A stretch of DNA of 64,000 nucleotides, from positions 3,518-67,517 of the forward strand of contig CAKMOD010000134.1 of the NCBI GenBank assembly GCA_927910885.1, read 5' to 3'. The stretch comes from an uncultured Prevotella sp. (GTDB lineage Bacteria > Bacteroidota > Bacteroidia > Bacteroidales > Bacteroidaceae). The translations under genes and the position numbers were made by a program. The notes beneath the pieces were generated by a model, which worked only from the letters and a program-made list of their open reading frames with translations, ran no database searches and had not been told where the DNA came from. Shown here in pieces: positions 15,893 to 23,912 of the stretch; positions within the stretch are counted from its first letter, which is position 1; every line of letters begins with the position of its first letter.

Positions 15893-17026
15893 CCTATAGC
15901 ATCTACGCTTCTTGTGCATAATTGGGTCTAATGGGCCCCACTGACTCTGTACGCTTTCGTTGGTTTCCATCTCCACGTGCGTTTCACCCCACTTGAAGCC
16001 GTACTTCACATAACGTGGAATGAGGTCAGCAAAAACAAGAGAGTTGGCTCCCTTTGAGCGATACTCTGGTAGGACACCAATAAGGAGAAGGTCTACAACC
16101 TCCGTCTTATGGAACTTTATTGCACGTAGTAAATGCCACCATCCGAATGGGAAAAGACGTCCACGGTGGCACTTCTGCAAGGCACGTGTCAGTGATGGGA
16201 TTGTGATTGCAAGCCCAACTAACTGGTTATCCTTATTGCCATCCTCAATAACGGTAATGAGATCGAGGTCAGCAAGTGGGAAATACATCTTGACATACTG
16301 GTCTATCTGGCGATCAGTCAACTCCGAGAAGCCATAGAGATGAGCATAAGTAACGTTGATTAAGTCAAAGAGTTTCTTGCCATAACCACCCTCGAAGATT
16401 TCCTTCTTGGTCAACTTACGCGCATGGAGATTATATCGTTTCTCGACCATCTCTGCAATTTTTGTGTATTTCTCTGGAGCTGTCTCTGGAACATCAAGAC
16501 GGTATTCTACGTAGTCATTATCCTTCTCCCAGCCACCAAGTTTCTCCATGTGCTTTGGATAATAATCGTAGTTGTAAATGGTTGCCATTGTACCGAGCTG
16601 ATCAAAGCCCCATGTCAACATACCCTCTGGATCCATATCTGTGAAACCAAGTGGACCTACAATAGAGGTCATGCCCTTCTCTTTGCCGTAGTCTTCAACA
16701 GCCTTCAACAGAGCATTTGACACTTCGATATCGTCAATGAAGTCTATCCAACCGAAGCGAACATCCTTCTTTTCCCATTTTTCGTTTGCCTTATGATTAA
16801 TGATGGCAGCTACACGCCCCACCACTTTCCCCTCCTTCAAGGCGAGGAAATACTCAGCTTCGCAGAAGTCAAAAGCAGCATTCTTGTCTCTTGACAGCGT
16901 ATTCAACTCATCGCTATAGAGGTTTGGGGCATCATAAGGATCGCCCTCGTAGAGATCATAATGAAACTCAATGAAAGCCTTTAGGTCTTTCTTCGTTTCT
17001 ACTCTCTTTATCTGAACTGATGACAT
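15878..17026 (-). CDS. GNAT-like acetyltransferase-fold protein
   Basis: A 382-residue cytoplasmic protein of a Bacteroidota family annotated as GNAT-like. N-terminal residues 1-130 resemble one acyltransferase half (LKAFIEFHYDLYEGDPYDAPN, then EYFLALKEGKVVGRVAAIIN), followed by IVGPLGFTDMDPEGML and a C-terminal half with LVGLAITIPSL and VVDLLLIGVLPEYRSKGANSLVFADLI, where LLLIGVLPEYRSKG looks like an acetyl-CoA-binding motif A. Two GNAT-like halves are therefore likely. The substrate is unknown. A full-consensus promoter lies at 17068-17098. Its 3' end lies in a CACCCA repeat. Confidence 0.72.
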   Translation of the reverse strand: MSSVQIKRVETKKDLKAFIEFHYDLYEGDPYDAPNLYSDELNTLSRDKNAAFDFCEAEYFLALKEGKVVGRVAAIINHKANEKWEKKDVRFGWIDFIDDIEVSNALLKAVEDYGKEKGMTSIVGPLGFTDMDPEGMLTWGFDQLGTMATIYNYDYYPKHMEKLGGWEKDNDYVEYRLDVPETAPEKYTKIAEMVEKRYNLHARKLTKKEIFEGGYGKKLFDLINVTYAHLYGFSELTDRQIDQYVKMYFPLADLDLITVIEDGNKDNQLVGLAITIPSLTRALQKCHRGRLFPFGWWHLLRAIKFHKTEVVDLLLIGVLPEYRSKGANSLVFADLIPRYVKYGFKWGETHVEMETNESVQSQWGPLDPIMHKKRRCYRKAIG

Positions 17027-17067
17027 TTAGTATTTTTAATTTCGTTATTTTCCTAATCTTAAACGTG

Positions 17068-17098
17068 CAAAAGTACTAAAAAAAGGTAGATTGGCAAA
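17068..17098 (-). promoter_or_regulatory. promoter of the GNAT-like gene
   Basis: On the minus strand: TTTG (17098-17095), 19 bases, TACTTTTG (17075-17068). It may also drive parE downstream. Confidence 0.75.
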
Positions 17099-17143
17099 TT
17101 TACGCTCCTTTTTATTGACTATCACTACCCTACTACTCTGTCA

Positions 17144-17231
17144 TAAGGACTCGTGTTAGGCATCCGCACCACACGTGCTAAGCATCCGCACCACTCGTGC
17201 TAACCATTCGAACTATACGTGTCTGACGTCA
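17144..17231. repeat. 22-bp palindromic array, locus 3
   Basis: Units start at about 17144, 17166, 17188 and 17210; the clearest are GCACCACACGTGC and GCACCACTCGTGC with linkers TAAGCATCC and TAACCATTC. The outer units (TAAGGACTCGTGT, GAACTATACGTGT) are degenerate. Confidence 0.88.
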
Positions 17232-17284
17232 ACAGAAAAGTTGTTCAGCCTTATCAAATCTGCAAAATATTATCATTCGACCAT

Positions 17285-17336
17285 TAAAAAAGGCTTCATA
17301 ATCCCCTTTTCACAAGGAATTATGAAGCCTTTTAAT
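17285..17336. terminator. terminator of the endonuclease gene
   Basis: AAAAAAGGCTTCATAATCC pairs with GGAATTATGAAGCCTTTT; AT tracts on both sides. It lies 32 bases past the minus-strand nuclease stop. Confidence 0.85.
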
Positions 17337-17367
17337 ATTAATAGATTCGCTTATTATTCTGAATTAT

Positions 17368-18891
17368 TTATCTCACAACAAACTTCTTACCACCACGGAT
17401 ATAGATACCAGGAGCGAGTTGTGCATCAGCTGGCATACGAACACCCTGCAAGTTATAAACAGCCTCATCAGTGGTTGTTACAGTCCATATGGTTCCTATT
17501 CCCGCTGTCTTGTCTTCTACATAGAGCATTGGATAGATTCCATTAGCTGAAGCTGGCTTGTAAGCACCAAACGTCTTATACTTGGTATCATACTGAAGTA
17601 CATGTCCCGTAGAAGATGTGATTGTGAATGTACCATCAGCCTTTGGCTCCAATGTCCACTCTACCGCCTTATCTTTAGTCACAAACTGAACGGTCTTGTA
17701 CTTATCCTCCTGTCCGAAATACTTTTCGTTAGCATCCTTGATATAGAAACCTGTTGTTCCCTGCTCCAAAGTAAGAACCGACTGGTCATCAGCAACATTC
17801 ACCTTTTCATTATTATCAGTGATACCCTTTGTTGGCAGATAGCCAAAACTCTTGCCCTTCAAAGTAGATGCTATAACAAAATTGCTACCAGTTTTAGCTA
17901 CAAGAACATAACGCTTGCCTGCTACTGGGGCTGTGGTTGTCTTTACGAAAGTGCCACCCTGCGGTGTTACCTGCGGATCGTCTGGCGTTATTGGGTCTTC
18001 AGGAACTATCACACTTGTGTATCGTGCATCATCAGAAGCTGTTGTTATAGCGTAATAAGGGTTAAACTCTACATCCATACTATCACCCCATACGTACTCA
18101 GCAAGGTTAGGATAGTCAATGAAGAGGTTACGGTTATTCTGAATCTTATAGACAGCTTCGTTACGTTTGATTTCCATCTCGTCAACACGGTCGTTCTTAC
18201 TCCACTGGCGGAAGAGGTCTGATGACCACTTTTTCAGCGTTGGATAAGATCCTGTCTGCAATTGATTGGCACCTTCTGAAACAAAGCTAAGATTCTGATA
18301 GGTGGTAGCCATATACATATAGCTACGTGAGAACTCACCTTTAAAACGATCGCCCGGCTCCCACATCTTCACAAGTTGACCATCAGCATAGCCCGTTCCG
18401 ACCTTGTCATAGCCTGCACCAGCTTCCTCCTTTACGTTGACAACAACGCCCATAACGTAGTTACTCTTTGAACTGTTAGCATGAGAGTCGGATGGATAAA
18501 GGTTATAGAGATCACACCAAGCATCATTCTTATGACCACCCCACCAGCTCTTTGGGAAAGAATGCTCAATGTTCATACCAGCAATAGCATTACCAGTATT
18601 TGTGCTTTCAAAGTAAAACTTCTTGTCGCTATAACGATTATAACACTCGTTAGTCTGCGGATCTCGGTCAGTGTACCAGAAGCCATGCCATGTATAACCT
18701 GGACCTCTACCACCATACTTTAGTACTTTCTTCTTGTCCATCAGCTTGTGTAAAGCTGCCTTTAACTGCTCTTTCTTCAGTCCTTGTAACGAAGAAGCGT
18801 ACTGCGCTAATGTCTTACGATCAATCGCATTAGCCGATGTTGTTACACCAATCAACGCTGTAGCGATGACCATCTTAAAATACCTGTTCAT
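17368..18891 (-). CDS. secreted endonuclease I family nuclease with a C-terminal sorting tail
   Basis: A 507-residue secreted nuclease. The signal peptide covers 1-22 (cleavage after ANA). The endonuclease I domain (about 30-280) shows the beta-beta-alpha metal motif NIEHSFPKSWWGG (His110 as general base), then DLYNLYPSDSHANSSKSNY with the metal-binding asparagine and histidine. A middle beta-rich region (about 310-455) has no clear family. The C-terminus VYNLQGVRM to GIYIRGGKKFVVR matches the type IX secretion sorting domain of Prevotella, so it should be exported to the surface or released. Likely roles are scavenging of extracellular DNA or escape from neutrophil DNA traps (inference). A possible promoter (CTTG-N20-TAACTTTG) is at 19029-19060. 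Confidence 0.9.
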   Translation of the reverse strand: MNRYFKMVIATALIGVTTSANAIDRKTLAQYASSLQGLKKEQLKAALHKLMDKKKVLKYGGRGPGYTWHGFWYTDRDPQTNECYNRYSDKKFYFESTNTGNAIAGMNIEHSFPKSWWGGHKNDAWCDLYNLYPSDSHANSSKSNYVMGVVVNVKEEAGAGYDKVGTGYADGQLVKMWEPGDRFKGEFSRSYMYMATTYQNLSFVSEGANQLQTGSYPTLKKWSSDLFRQWSKNDRVDEMEIKRNEAVYKIQNNRNLFIDYPNLAEYVWGDSMDVEFNPYYAITTASDDARYTSVIVPEDPITPDDPQVTPQGGTFVKTTTAPVAGKRYVLVAKTGSNFVIASTLKGKSFGYLPTKGITDNNEKVNVADDQSVLTLEQGTTGFYIKDANEKYFGQEDKYKTVQFVTKDKAVEWTLEPKADGTFTITSSTGHVLQYDTKYKTFGAYKPASANGIYPMLYVEDKTAGIGTIWTVTTTDEAVYNLQGVRMPADAQLAPGIYIRGGKKFVVR

Positions 18892-19028
18892 TGTTTTAAT
18901 AGGTTTTATCGGTAATTATTTATCATATATTTCTATTTAAAAGTCGTTATGCTATTAATCAAACAGTGTCTGACCAGCCACATTCAGCGGACAAAAAACA
19001 TAGCTTCTGTTACGCAACGAAAAGACTA

Positions 19029-19060
19029 CAAAGTTAGGTAAATTTATTGAGAGTCACAAG
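19029..19060 (-). promoter_or_regulatory. candidate promoter of the endonuclease gene
   Basis: On the minus strand: CTTG near 19060-19057, 20 bases, TAACTTTG (19036-19029). The -33 box differs by one base and lies inside the next gene's end; the leader would be about 130 bases. Confidence 0.45.
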
Positions 19061-20477
19061 TTGGTATCGCTGTTTTCTTGCAAACGAAAAGCAGGTGATT
19101 GCTTTCTGCATCAGTAGTAGCAAAAAGGTAGATATCTCCTCCTTCTTTTATCTTCAGCCGTTTGCGTAAATCGGCAACACTCATAGGGAAGTTGCGCACG
19201 GCAAGATTGGCTTTATCTATCCCCGAAAGACTACGTCGCAATTCCTTCTTATTGAACGATGAAACAGCTGTTATTTCAAACTTTCGGCCTGGAAATTCAT
19301 TGATAGCCTCCTCAGAGACAAAAAGATGAGAATTAAGACTGAGTGCTGAAAGTGGATAACGGGCAGTTAGCAAAGCAAAACAGCCTGCTTTCATCAATGA
19401 AGCATTGGGCTCATAGAGATACTGACCAGCTTTAGGAACAGCCGAAAGAAGCCGCTGTGATGTACTTAAAGCCTCATCAAGAGAATAAGAAACGATACTT
19501 TCATCATTCACACAGAACACTTGTAGGGCTTTTTCCGTAGCCATCTTGTCATCTTTTTCATCTTTCGTTCTCTGCAATACCAGTAGCAATTCCTTACATT
19601 CATTGCGTACAGAGACGATATGTACCTCAAGAACAACATTGCCCAAGCGATTGAGTTCGTCCACAGCACGATGCCAATCGAGCATTGGAGAAAGCTTGAT
19701 AACAACCGTATCAGCCTTCTCTAAGAGTTCTTCTTCCAATGCCAAGACATCGGGTGTACAATCACTTATGAGCACAGTCTTACCTCCTTGCTCGTTACGA
19801 CGCGCAGGATCGAGGAATAACACAGATACATGGTCGAGCTGATGGAGGTAAGTTGTACCGTCACCATTAACTACTTCTGCTTGTGTTAAACCTAAAGCGT
19901 GGAAGTTATGACGTGCCAATTCACATAAATTCTCTTGCTGTTCAACATAAATAGCACGTTTGAAGCTACGCGTTATAAAGGAGAAATCAACGCCAAAGCC
20001 GCCTGTTAGGTCGCAGAACGACCCTTCAAAACTGTTCCGAACATGATATTCTTGCTGCTTTGGAGTAGTTTCTTCTCCAGCAGAAGGTCTGCTACAATCG
20101 TTATTAAGGTCAGAAGAAGCTATGTTCTCCAGCCCTACAAGGCGTGCAACCAATCGTGCCTTATATTCCGCTGTCTGCTCACTTGAACATTGTTCCATCG
20201 ATAAATGCGGGGGATAGATAATATCCTCATTCGCTGCCCACGACGGCAGTTTCGTGCGCGCAGTTTGCCATCCTGCCAACTGGTCGAGCAAGAAGGGCAT
20301 ATCAACATCAGGGTAGCGGTGGGATTGGAGGGCTAAGACAGAAAGACTACCGAGCAGCCCCTCCCCCTTACCCCTCCCCCAAAGGGAGGGGAGTGAAATG
20401 TTATGTTTGCTCAAAACTTCCTGCACATATCGTGGCAAAGGAAATTCCTCTTGCTTAATTTTGTCCGTTCTATCCAT
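19044..20477 (-). CDS. class I SAM methyltransferase with THUMP-like domain
   Basis: A 477-residue cytoplasmic protein. The N-terminal 110 residues are helical (YPDVDMPFLLDQLAGWQTARTKLPSWAA). A Rossmann methyltransferase core follows: FCDLTGGFGVDFSFITRSF (SAM motif I), YVEQQENLCELARHNFHALGL, and LFLDPARRNEQGGK (DPARR, as in this family). The C-terminal THUMP-like region (about 395-477) ends in LRKRLKIKEGGDIYLFATT. I would expect an RNA methyltransferase, substrate unknown. Residues about 27-40 (LPSLWGRGKGEGLL) are the translation of a C/G-rich dispersed repeat inserted in frame before the conserved core. Confidence 0.85.
   Translation of the reverse strand: MDRTDKIKQEEFPLPRYVQEVLSKHNISLPSLWGRGKGEGLLGSLSVLALQSHRYPDVDMPFLLDQLAGWQTARTKLPSWAANEDIIYPPHLSMEQCSSEQTAEYKARLVARLVGLENIASSDLNNDCSRPSAGEETTPKQQEYHVRNSFEGSFCDLTGGFGVDFSFITRSFKRAIYVEQQENLCELARHNFHALGLTQAEVVNGDGTTYLHQLDHVSVLFLDPARRNEQGGKTVLISDCTPDVLALEEELLEKADTVVIKLSPMLDWHRAVDELNRLGNVVLEVHIVSVRNECKELLLVLQRTKDEKDDKMATEKALQVFCVNDESIVSYSLDEALSTSQRLLSAVPKAGQYLYEPNASLMKAGCFALLTARYPLSALSLNSHLFVSEEAINEFPGRKFEITAVSSFNKKELRRSLSGIDKANLAVRNFPMSVADLRKRLKIKEGGDIYLFATTDAESNHLLFVCKKTAIPTCDSQ
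20358..20396. repeat. C/G-rich dispersed repeat inside the methyltransferase frame
   Basis: CCCTCCCCCTTACCCCTCCCCCAAAGGGAGGGG; in frame on the minus strand it encodes LPSLWGRGKGEG. A near-identical copy in the opposite orientation lies about 280 bases away in the spacer (20638-20682). Confidence 0.8.
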
Positions 20478-20637
20478 CTTATCTGCCTATACTTTTATCC
20501 TATTAAATACTCCAACACCTTGTCTAAAGAGTCTTATATCTTGCTTAAAGTTTCTTGCATATACCCTTCTTATCTATTCACATTACCCTTCCTCATATCT
20601 TCTTGCTTTCCATTTAACATCGGGGTATCTCGGTATT

Positions 20638-20682
20638 CACTCCCCTCCCTTTGGGGGAGGGGCAAGGGGGAGGGGCTACTTG
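20638..20682. repeat. C/G-rich dispersed repeat, intergenic copy
   Basis: CACTCCCCTCCCTTTGGGGGAGGGGCAAGGGGGAGGGG, inverted relative to the copy at 20358-20396, between the methyltransferase and VanX-type genes. Confidence 0.8.
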
Positions 20683-20716
20683 GTAGAGTAAGCGAGCAGT
20701 GGTTTTTCTTCCTTTT

Positions 20717-21448
20717 TTACCTCACCACCTTCAAATTCTGCTTTGCCCAAGCCCTTGTACAAAGGTTAAAGTGCCACCACTCGGTACGTAAAGGCATGAA
20801 ACCTGCAGCACTCATCACCTCACGAAGAAGGCGGCGGTTGGCTAATGCCTCACGAGAGATAAGACGACGAGCAACGAGGTCATTCTCTTTATCAATATGA
20901 CTGGCTATCCCCATGTGGTCTACCTTCACACCCATTGGGATCGTATCTATCAAACAACGTGTGGCACCATCACGCCATGTAGCATCATTCCAAGAGGCCT
21001 TACAGATACTAATATCTACTGCCATTCCATAGTTATGCATACCTCCTCCGTGCGCAGGATTAGACACATAGAAAAACTTTGGGGTATCTTTCACTGCATT
21101 CCACATCGTTTGTTGTACGCTCATCGGTCGTGTAGCATCGAAGATACAAAGGCTCAAATCGGGTCGACGACGCTTCAACTCCGCCTGCGCTTTACGCAAT
21201 GCTTCTGCACAAGCAGGCAACACGTAGGCATCACGCAAGTCATGATAAAGCACCCGATTACAGAAGTTATCTGTACGAGCATACATCAAAGCCACCTTGA
21301 TAGAAGGGTCCACATGCTTAATATTCACCAACCCCTGCTGCTCCATTGACCGACCAGCAGCCTGCCGACGACTCATTGTTGGTGTCTGTGCCTGCACACT
21401 GCTAACAAACAGCAAGCCAGCAAAGAATATATAAAAGATTCGTTTCAT
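20717..21448 (-). CDS. M15D family D-alanyl-D-alanine dipeptidase (VanX/DdpX type)
   Basis: A 243-residue secreted zinc dipeptidase that cleaves D-Ala-D-Ala. It has a signal peptide (1-20, cleavage after VQA), then CIFDATRPMSVQQTMW (the Arg that binds substrate), the zinc-ligand motif MHNYGMAVDI (HxxGxxxD), and TEWWHFNL carrying the catalytic glutamate and the last zinc histidine. Length is normal. With no vanH or vanA genes near, a housekeeping role in peptidoglycan peptide recycling is more likely than glycopeptide resistance. The gene is 239 bases downstream-side neighbour to the methyltransferase on the same strand. Confidence 0.92.
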   Translation of the reverse strand: MKRIFYIFFAGLLFVSSVQAQTPTMSRRQAAGRSMEQQGLVNIKHVDPSIKVALMYARTDNFCNRVLYHDLRDAYVLPACAEALRKAQAELKRRRPDLSLCIFDATRPMSVQQTMWNAVKDTPKFFYVSNPAHGGGMHNYGMAVDISICKASWNDATWRDGATRCLIDTIPMGVKVDHMGIASHIDKENDLVARRLISREALANRRLLREVMSAAGFMPLRTEWWHFNLCTRAWAKQNLKVVR

Positions 21449-21702
21449 TCCGTTTGTTTATTATCTATCCTACAGCTATCTATGAATTGCAGCCGCAGTA
21501 GTTCTCATTCATTTGTCGACTATAATGCACATACCTATATACGAAAGCTAACAAGGGCAGACACTGTCTTCCTCTCACGCCCTCTCAAGGTTCTGAAAGA
21601 AAGCACAGCCTCTGCCCCTGCCTTCTATAAACACATCTTCCGAGTAGAGCAAACATCACGTCAACGTGACTTAACCCTTACCTCTGTTGTGTTTGGATTT
21701 TA

Positions 21703-22899
21703 TTAGTTTAATGCAGCCTTTTTCTGCTTTACATAATCGCCAAATACGCGATCAACCTCAGCACGCTGCTCATTGTCGAGTGTGTCGTTAGCATGAATCA
21801 GACCACGATAGTAAGTTTTGATAGCCTTCGTCAACTGTGCTTTATCTGCAGAGTTCTGCTCGAAAATATCATCAAGGTCCTTATAAAGGGCTGGTTTCAT
21901 CTTATTCATAAAGGCAAGCTTACCAGTAGCAGGAGCCTCTGCTTCAGTAGAAAGACTATCAGTCTGCTCTGTTACATTAACCTTTACAGTATCCTCTGGA
22001 GCTGTTTCTGCATCTGAGCTAAACATAGATGACACATCTATCTTACCAACTTGATCAACCAATGCACCGCCATAGTTATAAAGCAATGCACCAACTCCAA
22101 TAACAACAGCAATAATCAAGCCTAAGACAACAGTGCCCTTACCAATCTTTGGCATACTGAACGAAGAGCCTTCATGGTTCAAATCAGCAGAGAGTTCATC
22201 AATATTGCTATAACGATCGCTACGCTTGAAAGCACAGCAACGCTTGATTACCTCGCTGTAAGCTAATGTAAGCCCCATCACCTTCATAATAGTACCAAGC
22301 GAATAGATATCAGCTGTACCGTCTGCTGCCATCGTTTGGTCTTTCAACTCTGGTGCCATAAAGCGAGTTGTATCAGCTGTAGGCTTAACATCTTCAGGTG
22401 AAAGAACACTGAAATCAATGAGCTTCACATAATCACCCTGCTTTGTAATAAGCACGTTTGAAGGCTTCAGGTTGCGATGAGTAGTACCCTGCTGATGAGC
22501 ATAACGCAATGCATCGGCAATCTGATTGATGATAGCTATCTTCTCATCATCAGTATGATTTTCCTTGAGATAAGCCTGCAAAGTACGTCCTTCAACATAC
22601 TCTTCCTCTATACAAAGTCCGTAACCATCAACTTCTACCAAACCTTGATAGCGCACAATACCCGAATGATTGAGTCTTTGGCACTGCTTAAACTCACGCT
22701 TCAATGCGTTACGAAGCAATACACGCTCACGGTATTCTTCCTTTAGAGTCTTCAATACGACTGTCTGGTCGCCCTTGCGACACTTCACAATCATACAATA
22801 TCCCTGTGATGGAATAACTTTATATTCAGTATAACTGGCCTTTACTGGAGCATCAGCAGTTGGCGCCTGTTCATTAGTGGAAAGTTTGTTCTCACTCAT
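21703..22899 (-). CDS. membrane-anchored Ser/Thr kinase-like protein, probable pseudokinase
   Basis: A 398-residue protein: cytoplasmic kinase-like domain (about 24-240), a linker, one membrane segment (about 257-280, VLGLIIAVVIGVGALLYNYGG), and a periplasmic 115-residue helical tail. The ATP-lysine is present (VVLKTL), as is the alpha-C glutamate candidate, but the catalytic loop reads HRNLKPSN (Asn for the HRD aspartate), the DFG motif reads DFSV, and the glycine loop is IPSQGYCM with a single glycine. The APE-like motif is MAPEL. It may bind nucleotide without phosphotransfer; related Bacteroidota proteins share this loop as far as I recall. Likely an envelope sensor or scaffold. Confidence 0.82.
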   Translation of the reverse strand: MSENKLSTNEQAPTADAPVKASYTEYKVIPSQGYCMIVKCRKGDQTVVLKTLKEEYRERVLLRNALKREFKQCQRLNHSGIVRYQGLVEVDGYGLCIEEEYVEGRTLQAYLKENHTDDEKIAIINQIADALRYAHQQGTTHRNLKPSNVLITKQGDYVKLIDFSVLSPEDVKPTADTTRFMAPELKDQTMAADGTADIYSLGTIMKVMGLTLAYSEVIKRCCAFKRSDRYSNIDELSADLNHEGSSFSMPKIGKGTVVLGLIIAVVIGVGALLYNYGGALVDQVGKIDVSSMFSSDAETAPEDTVKVNVTEQTDSLSTEAEAPATGKLAFMNKMKPALYKDLDDIFEQNSADKAQLTKAIKTYYRGLIHANDTLDNEQRAEVDRVFGDYVKQKKAALN

Positions 22900-23373
22900 T
22901 GATATTCGTAGGTTTTAATTAACTTTACGTCTTTTGTGTACAAAAATAGTAAAAAAAAACGAGATAAGATAGAGTTTTACGAGGTAAAGAATAAAAAGGT
23001 TAGAAGGTAAAACAAAATAAGCCATGTTACTCTTCAAACTTTATTCCAATATTACTATATCTTTTAAAAAACTATGTCTCGACTAAAGTCATCCTCTTTA
23101 TAGGTAATAATACCCCTCTAATACCATCCTTTACATTACCTTTCCTACGACAAAACAAGTACTTCTGCGAATTATTTCATGAAGAAAAATATTTATTTTC
23201 ACGAGTGGAAATATTTATTTCATGAAAAAAAATATTTTTCTTCATGAAAATAATTCGTAAAAGGCTATTCAAGCAAACTGAGAAAAAGGTATATTCAAGT
23301 ATTTTAGAGCATAAACTATGGTGCTTCAGAGCTATATTCTCATCGTCTTGATACGTTATATACCATTGAAAAG
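22900..23373. other. intergenic region upstream of the pseudokinase gene
   Basis: AT-rich spacer with a lone -7 box for the pseudokinase (CAAAAATA at 22941-22948, minus strand) and the palindromic TTCATGAA element at 23168-23257. I see no gene. Confidence 0.65.
23168..23257. repeat. TTCATGAA/AAATATTT palindromic element, copy 2
   Basis: 90 bp from CGAATTATTTCATGAA to TTCATGAAAATAATTCG, with internal TTTTCACGAG and TTTCATGAAA blocks and three AAATATTT blocks. Both ends match the other copies almost base for base. Confidence 0.88.
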
Positions 23374-23688
23374 CTAATCAATACAACGCCTACAATACCT
23401 CATTTTTACACTGTCAGAAGGCTCAGAATCACTTCTCTTCTTCATTCCTTCTAATAATACTTTTACTTTATTATAGTCCATATTCTCGATTAACTGGTTT
23501 CGTTCTGCCTCATTAATTGTCGTATCTAACTTCCAACCATAGCTCTTAAACAATTCCGTAATTTGACTTACCTTGTATGAAGCATCAGAAGTAACGGCAT
23601 TACTCTCGACAAACGAAGTATTTGAACAAGCCATTGTACAAAATACAACAACGATAGAAAACACTCCTAAAATTAAGTTCCGTCTCAT
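23374..23688 (-). CDS. small predicted lipoprotein
   Basis: A 104-residue protein that I do not recognise. It has a lipoprotein signal peptide (MRRNLILG, hydrophobic 5-18) and a lipobox MAC with cysteine at about 20, then a short charged mature domain with ITELFKSYGWKLDTTINEAERNQLI and a C-terminal cysteine pair (YCRRCID). The ATG at 23688 has an unusually perfect Shine-Dalgarno AAAGGAGGT seven bases upstream, and a full-consensus promoter lies at 23729-23760, so the gene is likely well expressed. It stands alone between the pseudokinase and the frd operon. Confidence 0.7.
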   Translation of the reverse strand: MRRNLILGVFSIVVVFCTMACSNTSFVESNAVTSDASYKVSQITELFKSYGWKLDTTINEAERNQLIENMDYNKVKVLLEGMKKRSDSEPSDSVKMRYCRRCID

Positions 23689-23692
23689 AAGT

Positions 23693-23703
23693 AAACCTCC
23701 TTT
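23693..23703 (-). promoter_or_regulatory. strong Shine-Dalgarno site of the lipoprotein gene
   Basis: Reading GAAAGGAGGT before the ATG at 23688 on the minus strand. Near-perfect complementarity to the 16S 3' end is unusual in Bacteroidota, and it decides the start over the upstream TTG. Confidence 0.7.
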
Positions 23704-23728
23704 CAATCAGATAGATAATATAACACTG

Positions 23729-23760
23729 CAAATATAGGCAATATTCTCGTTTAAGACAAA
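23729..23760 (-). promoter_or_regulatory. promoter of the small lipoprotein gene
   Basis: On the minus strand: TTTG (23760-23757), 20 bases, TATATTTG (23736-23729). The leader to the ATG at 23688 would be about 35 bases. Confidence 0.78.
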
Positions 23761-23821
23761 CAATAAAGGGATAAAAATTACCTAATAACTCATACAAATG
23801 CAGGCGAAGATATCAAAACAA

Positions 23822-23857
23822 AAATCCCATAACTCATATATCAGAGCTATGGGATTT
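23822..23857. terminator. terminator of the frd operon
   Basis: AAATCCCATA pairs perfectly with TATGGGATTT, with an additional CTC/GAG pairing inside. It lies about 55 bases past the frdB stop on the minus strand. Confidence 0.8.
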
Positions 23858-23912
23858 CATATTCTGAATAAGCTTGGTAGTAGCCTATCAGACCACTACC
23901 AATTGCTTATGA

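Noticed and set aside
17602..18222. 206-codon plus-strand frame
   Set aside because: Antisense to the endonuclease gene; Cys/Tyr-rich composition of a shadow frame.
20717..21448. Glycopeptide resistance locus from the VanX-type gene
   Set aside because: No vanH, vanA, vanR or vanS relatives are nearby; a lone M15D dipeptidase is common in Bacteroidota.
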